From: CALVGQ01 sp964368495 | GTDB lineage: Bacteria; Bacillota_I; Bacilli_A; Erysipelotrichales; Erysipelotrichaceae | Direction of reading: 5' to 3' | Assembly: GCA_964368495.1 (NCBI GenBank) | Contig: CAYJAJ010000029.1 | Span: 1-18,356, forward strand | DNA: 18,356 bases | In this document: one piece after another, positions 6,372 through 13,503 of the stretch | How the letters are laid out: every line of letters begins with the position of its first letter | Position numbering within the stretch: position 1 is the stretch's first letter | The notes under the pieces: model-generated | The model's database searches: none | The model's input: only the letters and a program-made list of their open reading frames with translations | What the model was told of the DNA's origin: nothing | Translations under genes and position numbers: made by a program

Positions 6372-6524
6372 TTAATCTTCGAAATCAGTATAACTAAAGT
6401 ATTCTTCTTCAATATGTTTGCGAACTCTTTTTCCATTTAAATAATTGAAAAGATTTACTGCAACAAATATCAAAATTATAATCAATACAGCTAATGACAT
6501 AAAATCATTTGCATTTTCCATCAT
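6372..6524 (-). CDS. Small single-pass membrane protein (50 aa), unknown function
   Basis: The protein reads MMENANDFMSLAVLIIILIF and then AVNLFNYLNGKRVRKHIEEE plus a short acidic end. One hydrophobic helix covers about residues 9-28, followed by a basic patch (KRVRKH) and an acidic, aromatic tail, suggesting an N-out, C-in membrane peptide. The longer frame from 6557 is rejected: its extra codons lie in the promoter, while GAGGTG (6536-6531) sits 6 nt upstream of the ATG at 6524. It is the first gene of the ridA transcript. I do not recognise a family. A partner of a membrane complex or an uncharacterised small protein are both possible. Confidence 0.72.
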   Translation of the reverse strand: MMENANDFMSLAVLIIILIFVAVNLFNYLNGKRVRKHIEEEYFSYTDFED

Positions 6525-6542
6525 ACCAATCACCTCTATATC

Positions 6543-6571
6543 ATTATACATAAACAATCATAGTATTACAA
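6543..6571 (-). promoter_or_regulatory. Promoter of the small membrane protein-ridA unit
   Basis: TTGTAA (6571-6566), a 17-bp spacer and a perfect TATAAT (6548-6543) on the minus strand. The implied start near 6536 coincides with the GAGGTG ribosome binding site, so the leader would be only about 12 nt. Confidence 0.6.
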
Positions 6572-6664
6572 TGATATGTATAAAATGCATTTCCAAATAT
6601 TACAGAGAAATAAAAAGTATAAAGGAATTATTGAAATCCAAAATATTATCAGGAGGCGATAAAA

Positions 6665-6913
6665 ATGTCAAAAAAAGAAAAAAACACTAAAAAAGAAAAG
6701 TTTGTAGCTGTAAGAAAAAATAGTGAAGGTAGTTTAGCAGAATTTAAATCAAATTCTGGTAAAGTATACAACTATGAAATGGCTTTAGAAGCTATTGAAA
6801 AAGGTAAAATTGAAAATGCTATGTTATTTACAGGGCGAGATGGAAAACAACATATTCGTAGTAAAAACGATGGTAGTTCAGCAACAAAACTTTCTGACAT
6901 GAAAGAGTTTTAA
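6665..6913 (+). CDS. DUF3892 family protein
   Basis: The 82-aa protein has a lysine-rich start (MSKKEKNTKKEK) and then the DUF3892 pattern: FVAVRKNSEGSLAEFKSNSG, YNYEMALEAIEKGKIENAML, FTGRDGKQHIRSKNDG, ending KLSDMKEF. DUF3892 proteins are small, mostly beta, common in Bacillota, and of unknown function. The AGGAGG at 6651-6656 sets the start at 6665. The gene is single, transcribed away from the ridA unit, and ends at a strong hairpin. The basic N-terminus might contact nucleic acid, but that is a guess. Confidence 0.82.
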   Translation: MSKKEKNTKKEKFVAVRKNSEGSLAEFKSNSGKVYNYEMALEAIEKGKIENAMLFTGRDGKQHIRSKNDGSSATKLSDMKEF

Positions 6914-6926
6914 TTAAACTATAATG

Positions 6927-6954
6927 AAACAGCGAACAATTTCGCTGTTTTATT
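6927..6954 (+). terminator. Terminator after the DUF3892 gene
   Basis: AAACAGCGAA (6927-6936) pairs with TTCGCTGTTT (6941-6950) around a four-base loop, followed by TATTTT. The minus-strand side has a weaker T tract, so it may also help end the converging five-gene unit. Confidence 0.85.
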
Positions 6955-7492
6955 TTGTTAAAATTATTTTATAGCTTAGAATAATCTTTCCAACATTAAA
7001 TATCATTAATCCCACTGCACCAAACTTTAAATGATTAAATGCTTGTGCAGTGCTAAGTGAATTTAAAGCAAGTATGATAAACATTAGAATAACGGCATAA
7101 CTCCATACATGAAAAGAAACAACCGTAACAAAGCTTCTTTGTTTTTTCATTAAAGAACTATTTAAAGGTAAAACAGCAAGATAAATACATAAAAGTGTTA
7201 TAAAAAATAAATCAAAATAAGAAATTGTATTAAACAAAGAAAATACAAAAATAGTTAAATCAGCATAATAAAATTGCATAAATGAGGAAATTGCCCTACC
7301 AAACCAAGTGAGTGGAAACAAAAACGAATCCAATAAATTTAAAAATTCAACTGTATCATTGCTACTAATAATCTCGATAGCAAACATGATATTAATCATC
7401 CCACCGAGAATAAAATATAATGCTAAAATACAGGCCATCGCATGCTCAACTTTTTGATGTTTTTCAAGATAAATCAACATTTTACTCATCAA
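6950..7492 (-). CDS. Integral membrane protein of unknown function
   Basis: This 180-aa protein is mostly hydrophobic, with about four to five probable membrane helices: around HAMACILALYFILGGMINIM, LTIFVFSLFNTISYFDLFFI, TLLCIYLAVLPL, VWSYAVILMFIILALNSL and FGAVGLMIFNVGKIILSY. It carries no motif I can assign. The start is TTG (7492) or the adjacent ATG (7489), both downstream of a GGAGAGG inside trmL. The gene overlaps the trmL end by 11 bp and is the last of the five-gene minus-strand unit, so it is probably translationally coupled. Co-transcription with rdgB, the Lit-like gene and trmL gives little clue to its role. Confidence 0.8.
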   Translation of the reverse strand: MMSKMLIYLEKHQKVEHAMACILALYFILGGMINIMFAIEIISSNDTVEFLNLLDSFLFPLTWFGRAISSFMQFYYADLTIFVFSLFNTISYFDLFFITLLCIYLAVLPLNSSLMKKQRSFVTVVSFHVWSYAVILMFIILALNSLSTAQAFNHLKFGAVGLMIFNVGKIILSYKIILTK

Positions 7493-7991
7493 GTAGCCAG
7501 TCCTCTCCTTTTAATACTTCAGTTGTACTTAAATTTGGATAATCAAGCTGTCTTAAGACTTCATAAACACAAATGGCAACGCAGTTTGATAAGTTCAAGC
7601 TACGAGAATCAGGCATCATCGGTAAACGGGCACATTGCTCCAAATTTCCTCTTAGCACTTCTTTGTCAATTCCTGTGCTTTCTTTACCAAATACCAAATA
7701 AATATCATGTTTTGCTTCTTTATAATTAAACTGACTCGGTGCTTTTTTTCCATATCGACTCATATATACAAAAAAACCTAAATTTTTTGACTTAAACTCA
7801 TCATAGTTTTCATAGACTTCATAATCAATCAAATCGCGATAATCCATTCCAGACCTACGAATTGCTTTTTCATCAAGTCGAAAACCAAGCGGCTTAATTA
7901 AATGAAGCTTTGTGTTTGTAGCAGCGCATGTTCTCATGATATTCCCCGTATTTTGAGGAATTTCAGGTTGAAATAAAACGACATGTATCAT
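7482..7991 (-). CDS. trmL: tRNA (cytidine/uridine-34-2'-O)-methyltransferase TrmL
   Basis: TrmL is a small SPOUT methyltransferase that 2'-O-methylates the wobble nucleotide of tRNA-Leu CAA and UAA isoacceptors using S-adenosylmethionine. At 169 aa it has the size of the stand-alone YibK/CspR form with no extra RNA-binding domain. Motifs: QPEIPQNTGNIMR (8-20), LVFGKESTGI (99-108) and MPDSRSLNLSNCVAICVYE (126-144), which form the knotted SAM site. Its start overlaps the end of the Lit-like gene by 4 bp (ATGA-type coupling), and its end overlaps the next gene. The tRNA-Leu in this window has anticodon GAG, which is not a known TrmL substrate. Confidence 0.95.
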   Translation of the reverse strand: MIHVVLFQPEIPQNTGNIMRTCAATNTKLHLIKPLGFRLDEKAIRRSGMDYRDLIDYEVYENYDEFKSKNLGFFVYMSRYGKKAPSQFNYKEAKHDIYLVFGKESTGIDKEVLRGNLEQCARLPMMPDSRSLNLSNCVAICVYEVLRQLDYPNLSTTEVLKGEDWLLDE

Positions 7992-8674
7992 AATGTTTTT
8001 TCCCCTTTTCTTTTAATGGTATAGGCAATAAAAAATAGTAACAATGAACTAACACAAAACAACATAGAAAACTTAAAAACCAAATCAAAGAAAAATCCTA
8101 GCGGAACCATCATAATTAATATATCAGTATTAGGATTTAACAACCATAAATCATTAGTAAAAACGATTTTATGAAATGCTGTCCAAAACGAGTTAAAATC
8201 AACCAAAGCATAGAGCGAAACAAATAAAAACAATCCAAAGAAAATAAAATTTGAGATTACATAACTAGAAGAAATAGTATAAATTGCAACATTCTTATTG
8301 TCGTAAAATAGCCACCCAATTACAAATGCTGCAAATAAAACACAAAGATTACGAACAAATAGTGCATTTTGATACAACACTTTTACATCGATCATGTGGT
8401 CTTTTTCTTTTTGATTAAATACTTCTCTTTCATTCCCGTCAATCGTAGCGGTAACTGACAGATCATCTCTATCATCCTCTAAATAGCCTAACAATACTTC
8501 TGTAACTTCCATTAATTCTACATCAGATATTTTAATGGTTTCTGCATTGTTATATTTTTCATATTCCTTTTCATAAAATGAACGATCAAAACTAACTAAA
8601 TCAATCGATGTAATTAATAAAGCAACTAAAATACAAAAACCACTTAAAACTGAAAGTATCTTTCTAACATTCAT
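7988..8674 (-). CDS. DUF1461/TIGR01906 membrane protein, Lit-like lipoprotein intramolecular transacylase candidate
   Basis: The protein has an N-terminal helix (LSVLSGFCILVALLITSI), an extracytoplasmic loop of about 75 residues, and three to four further helices. The pattern KDHMIDVKVLY (His95 in the long-frame numbering) and AFHKIVFTNDLWLLNPNTD (His170), followed by DILIMMVPLGFFFDL, is typical of the TIGR01906/DUF1461 family. Characterised members (Lit of Enterococcus and Bacillus) move an acyl chain within lipoproteins from the glycerol to the N-terminus, making the lyso form. Catalysis is attributed to conserved extracytoplasmic residues including a histidine. The longest frame opens with TTG at 8680, but the ATG at 8674 sits better after GGAG, giving 228 residues. 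It overlaps rdgB upstream and trmL downstream. The family fold is clear; the activity is inferred. Confidence 0.82.
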   Translation of the reverse strand: MNVRKILSVLSGFCILVALLITSIDLVSFDRSFYEKEYEKYNNAETIKISDVELMEVTEVLLGYLEDDRDDLSVTATIDGNEREVFNQKEKDHMIDVKVLYQNALFVRNLCVLFAAFVIGWLFYDNKNVAIYTISSSYVISNFIFFGLFLFVSLYALVDFNSFWTAFHKIVFTNDLWLLNPNTDILIMMVPLGFFFDLVFKFSMLFCVSSLLLFFIAYTIKRKGEKTL

Positions 8675-9254
8675 TTTCAATATACTCCATTAGTTTTTTA
8701 CAAGCCACGCCACGATGACTTATTTCGTTTTTCTCTTCATCACTAATTTGTGACAAGCATTGTTTTAGTTCTGGAACATAAAATATCGGATCATAGCCAA
8801 AACCATTTTTGTTTTCAATACAAGTATGCACAATACCTTCAATCGTACCAACAAATACCTGTGTCTTTTTATTTGGAATTGCTAAAGCAATAGCACATAC
8901 AAACCGACAATCACGATTCTCTTTACCTTTTAAACGTTCTAAAATTACAGAGTTTTTATAGCCATAATCAGTATCATGCCCAAGATATCTTGCTGAATTT
9001 ATTCCTGGCTCTCCATTTAATGCATCAATAACCAAACCTGAATCATCAGCAATAACCACTTGATTTAAATATTTAGAAAATTCATTAGCTTTAATTACAG
9101 CATTTTCTTCAAAAGTAGTTCCTGTTTCTTCAATATCAATTGGATTATCACAATCCAATATACTTTTAACTTGAATATCGTACTTTGAAAACATTTTTTC
9201 AAACTCCAATACTTTATGTTTATTTGTTGTCGCTATCCATATCTCTTTCATCAT
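8664..9254 (-). CDS. rdgB: XTP/dITP diphosphatase (RdgB/HAM1 family)
   Basis: RdgB hydrolyses dITP, XTP and ITP to the monophosphates and keeps deaminated purines out of DNA and RNA. The 196-aa protein shows the family motifs in order: IATTNKHKVLEF (7-18), EETGTTFEENAVIKA (42-56), VIADDSGLVIDALNGEPG (67-84, catalytic Asp), GFGYDPIF (151-158) and ISHRGVA (178-184). GAGGTGATTT precedes the tandem ATGs at 9254 and 9251; either may be used. The start overlaps the radical SAM gene by 35 bp, and the end overlaps the Lit-like gene, so the whole run is probably co-translated. Confidence 0.97.
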   Translation of the reverse strand: MMKEIWIATTNKHKVLEFEKMFSKYDIQVKSILDCDNPIDIEETGTTFEENAVIKANEFSKYLNQVVIADDSGLVIDALNGEPGINSARYLGHDTDYGYKNSVILERLKGKENRDCRFVCAIALAIPNKKTQVFVGTIEGIVHTCIENKNGFGYDPIFYVPELKQCLSQISDEEKNEISHRGVACKKLMEYIENEC

Positions 9255-10905
9255 AAATCACCTCATATGTATTCATATCAAACCAAATTCTAGTAGGTAA
9301 CACCTGTTTATTTGAATATAGTACTAATTGATATGCTATTTGATTATTCACATACCCTTTTGTTAATTCAGTGTAATTATACACTAATTGTTCTGATAGT
9401 TGACATTGTTTAATTGCATTTTTAAATATCATTTTTCTACAATCTGGTTCAATATCTTGTTTAAAACACTTTTGTGGCCTTTGTTTAAATAAACGATAAT
9501 AATCATTTAATAATATGCACTTTATTAACTCTAAATTGTCATTTTCTTCAGATACAACTTCATAAACAATTTTAAACAGATCAAGAAGTTGTATTTGCTT
9601 TATTTCATTCATTTTGAGTGCACATTTATTGAATACCTGAAATGGACTACGAATCATTTTTAAATCATAAAAGGTTTGCAATGCATTATAACAGCGGTTT
9701 GAATTATATATTTTTTCAGTTGCATGATACACACGATGTATTGTATTTATATCTTCATTTGATAGCCACTGAGTACTTAACACTATATAAGGTGGTTCAC
9801 TTGAATAATTAAGATCGTATTTTGATGTCTCACTCTTTAACTTTGTGCCTTTTAACAACTTTAGTATTCCAACTTGTATTTCTTTTGCCTTTGTTTCAAA
9901 CAACTGATTAAATGAATTTTCAAACAATCTGATATCCTCAAAAGGTAGACCACCAATTAAATCAACATGAAGTTGATATCCTATATCAGTAAGTAAGCGA
10001 ATCACTTCTTTGCATTTTTCTAAATTTTGAAACCTGTGAACTGCTTTAAGTGTTGGCAAGTGAAATGATTGTATACCTACTTCAAATCGATATTTCGAAA
10101 CTGTAGCTTCATTACATAAAAAATTCAACATCCTTTTAGATAAACGATCGACAACAATTTCAAATTGAAAAGTGCAATTACACTTTATGGTTTCCAAAAA
10201 CTTCACAAATTCATAACTTACATCATCGCTTGCATTAAATGTCCTATCTAATAATTTAACTTGTTTTACTGAATGGTTCTCTAATTCAAGTAGTTGCCTA
10301 TAAATATATTCTTTAGAAAATAAGCGGACTTCATTGTCTACTGAACTTAAACAATAACTGCATTTAAATGGGCAGCCACGTGAAGTTTCAAAATAAAAAT
10401 ATCTCTTGTTCATATCATGCAAATCATATTCAAGAAAGTATGGACTCTCCAGTGTTTCAAGATAAGCTAAATCAACTTTGGCATATGCTACATCAGATAT
10501 ATATTTCGATGAATAATAACCATCAATATTTTCTTCTTTACGAATCGCTTGCCATAAAGTAACTTCACCCTCACCTCGTAATACACATTCTACATCGGTA
10601 TTTAACCATGCTTCACATTCAAAAGACACCTCAGGACCACCAAGGATTATTCTGAGTTCTGGTTTATGCTTTTTTAGCAATGTTACCCATTGTTTCATCA
10701 TTTCAACATTCCAGATGTACGTACTACAAACTACAACATCAGGATTACGACTTAACATGTCCACTAAACAATGCTCCAGCTCATCATTAATTGTATATTC
10801 GACAATCTCGGTATCAAATTTCTTATCTCTTGAAACATAAAGCCACCTTAAAGATAAAGCTTTATGAATAAACTTTGCATTAAATGTCATTAATACTACT
10901 TTCAT
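9220..10905 (-). CDS. B12-binding-domain radical SAM protein (DUF4080 family)
   Basis: The 561-aa protein has three parts. Residues 1-120 are a Rossmann-like B12-binding domain (VVLMTFNAKFIHKAL at the start, then VVVCSTYIW and LGGPEVSFE), but without the DxHxxG motif that ligates cobalt in base-off enzymes. Residues about 170-370 are the radical SAM barrel, with the [4Fe-4S] cysteines in SRGCPFKCSYCLSS (Cys178, Cys182, Cys185) and VGIQSFH plus HVDLIGGLPFED further on. The remaining ~190 residues fit DUF4080, which is restricted to such proteins. The substrate is unknown; family relatives methylate or rearrange unreactive carbons. The start follows GAGGATAAAAT. It heads the five-gene unit, 38 bp after the GNAT gene, with no clear promoter of its own. 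Confidence 0.9.
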   Translation of the reverse strand: MKVVLMTFNAKFIHKALSLRWLYVSRDKKFDTEIVEYTINDELEHCLVDMLSRNPDVVVCSTYIWNVEMMKQWVTLLKKHKPELRIILGGPEVSFECEAWLNTDVECVLRGEGEVTLWQAIRKEENIDGYYSSKYISDVAYAKVDLAYLETLESPYFLEYDLHDMNKRYFYFETSRGCPFKCSYCLSSVDNEVRLFSKEYIYRQLLELENHSVKQVKLLDRTFNASDDVSYEFVKFLETIKCNCTFQFEIVVDRLSKRMLNFLCNEATVSKYRFEVGIQSFHLPTLKAVHRFQNLEKCKEVIRLLTDIGYQLHVDLIGGLPFEDIRLFENSFNQLFETKAKEIQVGILKLLKGTKLKSETSKYDLNYSSEPPYIVLSTQWLSNEDINTIHRVYHATEKIYNSNRCYNALQTFYDLKMIRSPFQVFNKCALKMNEIKQIQLLDLFKIVYEVVSEENDNLELIKCILLNDYYRLFKQRPQKCFKQDIEPDCRKMIFKNAIKQCQLSEQLVYNYTELTKGYVNNQIAYQLVLYSNKQVLPTRIWFDMNTYEVIYDERDMDSDNK

Positions 10906-10925
10906 ATTTTATCCTCTTTAAATTC

Positions 10926-10946
10926 AAAAAAAGGCTTACGCCCTTA
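10926..10946 (-). terminator. Weak terminator after the GNAT gene
   Basis: On the minus strand AAGGGC-GTAA-GCCTT forms a short, slightly bulged hairpin followed by a T run. It overlaps the GNAT stop codon. Partial readthrough into the radical SAM gene is plausible. Confidence 0.6.
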
Positions 10947-11450
10947 TAAAACTTTATGATATGCTAAACGTTCTCCATCAATTTCAGAAACATAAACCAA
11001 ACCACAATAAATAAAATTATTTTTAGCAATCAGGCGCTGCATTGAATTATTCAAACGATGTGTATCAATTCTTAAATTTTCAACTTGATGTTTTTTTGCT
11101 TTCTCTTCAGCAAACTGAAACATTAATGAAGCATACCCAAATCCTTTATATTTTTGTTTTATCGCTATACGATGAATAACCCCATACTCATAGTTGTTAA
11201 GCCAACGTCCTTGTTGAATATCCGTATAATTAGGATCATCTTCAAAGCATAATGCAAAAGTCCCCACAATATCATCATCATCACAAAGCACATAAGAAAA
11301 TTTATTACTTATATCGTTTAATATAGTTTCTTCATTTGGAACCCCATTTTGCCATTGAGGTATGCCATTTAGCTTAAAATATTTTTTTGATTCATCAATT
11401 ATTTTCATAATTTCAATTAAATCCTTCTTAGTAGATAGTCTAATTTTCAT
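10944..11450 (-). CDS. GNAT family N-acetyltransferase
   Basis: The 168-aa protein has the acetyl-CoA-binding pattern of GNAT enzymes. KIRLSTKKDLIEIMKII is the usual first strand and helix, IVGTFALCF is the central strand, and IHRIAIKQKYKGFGYASLMF (92-110) is motif A, with QKYKGFGYA in the pyrophosphate-binding position. LRIDTHRLNNSMQRLIAKNN is motif B, typical of the subgroup that acetylates small molecules or peptides. The N-terminal GIPQWQNGVPN is common in this subgroup. The substrate cannot be told from sequence. The start follows AAAGGAAC. It is divergent from gltX and upstream of the radical SAM unit. Confidence 0.88.
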   Translation of the reverse strand: MKIRLSTKKDLIEIMKIIDESKKYFKLNGIPQWQNGVPNEETILNDISNKFSYVLCDDDDIVGTFALCFEDDPNYTDIQQGRWLNNYEYGVIHRIAIKQKYKGFGYASLMFQFAEEKAKKHQVENLRIDTHRLNNSMQRLIAKNNFIYCGLVYVSEIDGERLAYHKVL

Positions 11451-11490
11451 TGTTTGTTCCTTTCTAGTGGCTTATATAATTTTATACATT

Positions 11491-11577
11491 GTACTTGATA
11501 CATTAAATATCTAATTTATTTTATCATATAATTAATAATTTTAAATATATTTTTTATATTAAGTATTTGAAACATTA
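11491..11577. repeat. Imperfect 15-bp direct repeat between the GNAT gene and gltX
   Basis: GTACTTGATACATTA (11491-11505) and GTATTTGAAACATTA (11563-11577) match at 13 of 15 positions, 72 bp apart. The second copy covers the gltX -35 element. It could be a regulatory site, but the region is extremely AT-rich. Confidence 0.35.
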
Positions 11578-11595
11578 GATAAACCCATGTATAAT
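11567..11595 (+). promoter_or_regulatory. gltX promoter
   Basis: TTGAAA (11567-11572), an exact 17-bp spacer and TATAAT (11590-11595). Start near 11602, with a leader of about 16 nt and no T-box or other leader structure. Confidence 0.8.
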
Positions 11596-11617
11596 ATCAC
11601 ATGAAAGAAGGTATAAA

Positions 11618-13078
11618 ATGAGTAAAATAAGAACAAGATTTGCACCTAGCCCTACTGGGTATATGCATATTGGTAATTTACGAACAGCACTATATGAATA
11701 TTTAGTTGCAAAAAAAGCTGATGGAGATTTCATTTTGCGTATTGAAGATACTGATCAAGGACGTTTAGTAGAGGGTGCCACTGATATTATTTTTGATACG
11801 TTAAAGCAATGTGGATTAAATCATGATGAAGGACCCGATATTCCAGGGGAAGTAGGACCTTATGTACAATCTGAAAGAATGAAAAGCGGCATGTACAAGG
11901 AATATGCTTTAAAACTTGTAGAACTTGGTGGAGCTCATGTATGTTTTTGTAAAGAAGATGACATTGATGAACAAAGAAAAATTGCCACAGCTACAAATGT
12001 TTCTTTTAAATATGATGATCCTTGTAAGCATTTAAATAAAGAAATAGTTGCTGAAAGAATGAATAATAACGAAAGTTATGTTATACGACAAAACATTGAT
12101 TCTGAAGGAACAACATCATTTGAAGATGAGGTTTATGGTGTTATTACAGTCGAAAATAACACACTAGATGAAAGTGTTCTATTAAAATCAGATGGCTTTC
12201 CTACATATAATTTTGCAAATGTTATCGATGATCATTTAATGAAAATTACTCATGTTGTAAGAGGAAATGAGTATTTATCAAGCACTCCAAAATATAATTT
12301 GATTTACAAGTCATTTGGCTGGGATATCCCTACATATGTTCACTGCCCTCCTGTAATGAAAGATGAGCATCAAAAGCTTTCTAAAAGAAACGGAGATGCA
12401 TCATTTCAAGACTTAGTTGCAAAAGGATACTTACCTGATGCGATACTAAACTATATCGCTTTGCTTGGGTGGGCACCAGAAACTGAACAAGAAATTTATA
12501 CAATGGATGAGTTAAAAAAGGCATTCAATGTAAAACGTATCGGTACATCAGGAGCAATCTTTGATATTGATAAATTAACTTGGATGAATGGTATGTATTT
12601 AAGAAACATGGAATTTGAAAAATATTATGAATTGATTCTTCCATATTTGAATGATTCAGTAAAAAATGAAACCTACTGTAAAAAAGAAATTGCAAAAATT
12701 TTACAAGCTCGTGTTTCTACTTTAGCAGAAATTCATGAAATGGTTGATTTCTTCGATGATTTTAAACCATACAGCAATGAATTCTTCATTAATAAGAAAA
12801 TGAAAACAAACGAAGAAATAGCATTAAATTCATTAATAGAAGTTAAAAAAGTATTAGAAGCTCAAAATGACTGGTCATTTGATCACATCCATGATGTTTT
12901 AATGGAACTAGTCATAACGATGGGAATTAAAAACGGACAAGTCCTATATCCTTCACGAGTAGCATTAACTGGAAAACAATTTACACCAGGTGGTGCAATT
13001 GAAATTGCACAAATTCTTGGAAAAGAGGAAACAATCAGTCGATTGACAAAATCAATTGAACAACTACAAAACGCTTAA
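11618..13078 (+). CDS. gltX: Glutamyl-tRNA synthetase
   Basis: GluRS is a class I synthetase that charges tRNA-Glu in the cytoplasm and, in many Bacillota, also tRNA-Gln before amidation. The 486-aa length is normal. RTRFAPSPTGYMHIGNLRTA carries the HIGH motif (17-20), and DEHQKLSKRNG carries the KMSKS equivalent KLSKR (253-257). A zinc-site candidate is Cys109-X-Cys111 with Cys136-X-His138. DFILRIEDTDQGR is a further GluRS signature. The C-terminal 160 residues are the helical anticodon-binding domain. The start follows AGAAGG (11606-11611). It is a single-gene unit with a strong promoter and a terminator. Whether it discriminates against tRNA-Gln cannot be judged here. Confidence 0.97.
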   Translation: MSKIRTRFAPSPTGYMHIGNLRTALYEYLVAKKADGDFILRIEDTDQGRLVEGATDIIFDTLKQCGLNHDEGPDIPGEVGPYVQSERMKSGMYKEYALKLVELGGAHVCFCKEDDIDEQRKIATATNVSFKYDDPCKHLNKEIVAERMNNNESYVIRQNIDSEGTTSFEDEVYGVITVENNTLDESVLLKSDGFPTYNFANVIDDHLMKITHVVRGNEYLSSTPKYNLIYKSFGWDIPTYVHCPPVMKDEHQKLSKRNGDASFQDLVAKGYLPDAILNYIALLGWAPETEQEIYTMDELKKAFNVKRIGTSGAIFDIDKLTWMNGMYLRNMEFEKYYELILPYLNDSVKNETYCKKEIAKILQARVSTLAEIHEMVDFFDDFKPYSNEFFINKKMKTNEEIALNSLIEVKKVLEAQNDWSFDHIHDVLMELVITMGIKNGQVLYPSRVALTGKQFTPGGAIEIAQILGKEETISRLTKSIEQLQNA

Positions 13079-13085
13079 AATTAAT

Positions 13086-13117
13086 AAAAAAGATTTCATT
13101 AACTTGAAATCTTTTTT
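13086..13117. terminator. Bidirectional terminator between gltX and the ezrA-thiI unit
   Basis: AGATTTCA (13091-13098) pairs with TGAAATCT (13105-13112) around a TTAACT loop. A run of A on the left and T on the right lets it work on both strands for the converging genes. Confidence 0.88.
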
Positions 13118-13142
13118 GTAAATATTGAACCATTAAAAATAA

Positions 13143-13442
13143 TTAATTTTCTTTCTTTTTATCTTTATCAACAATTCTTTCTTCTGCAGCTTCATCACGA
13201 TTGTAAAAGTTTTGTGTATTGAACACTTGCACATCATCAAGAGATTTATTATTTAAATGAAGTGGTATACACTCATTCGCAACTTCTAAATCAAACTTTT
13301 TATTGAGCTTATTAATGTACTCATCTTTTTTATTAAGTTTTTCTTTCATGATTTCTGCACCTAATTCATTCGCAAATTCATAGTCGTAATTAGAATCTTC
13401 GCCTTGTTTAAATACATGGCCTTTTTCAGTATTTCTTTTCAT
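13143..13442 (-). CDS. Small highly charged protein of unknown function (99 aa)
   Basis: The longer open frame begins inside thiI, but a clear GAGGTGAATAAT precedes the ATG at 13442, giving MKRNTEKGHVFKQGEDSNYD and onward for 99 residues. It is soluble, rich in Lys, Glu, Asp and Asn, with no membrane segment or signal peptide. The middle (EIMKEKLNKKDEYINKLNKK) looks helical, and the end (EERIVDKDKKKEN) is probably disordered. YDYEFANELGAEI recalls the start of alpha/beta spore proteins, but the rest does not match. It is 61 bp downstream of thiI and is the last gene before the shared terminator. I do not recognise its family. Confidence 0.75.
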   Translation of the reverse strand: MKRNTEKGHVFKQGEDSNYDYEFANELGAEIMKEKLNKKDEYINKLNKKFDLEVANECIPLHLNNKSLDDVQVFNTQNFYNRDEAAEERIVDKDKKKEN

Positions 13443-13503
13443 ATTATTCACCTCAAACATATCATGAACAATATTAAGAAAGTTATTTAACCATTTATTG
13501 GAA

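Noticed and set aside
7442..7729. 95-aa open frame on the plus strand
   Set aside because: It is antisense to trmL and the adjacent membrane-protein gene, with no ribosome binding site or family resemblance.
13143..13442. Alpha/beta small acid-soluble spore protein
   Set aside because: Only the YEFANELG stretch is reminiscent; the second conserved block and the normal layout are absent.
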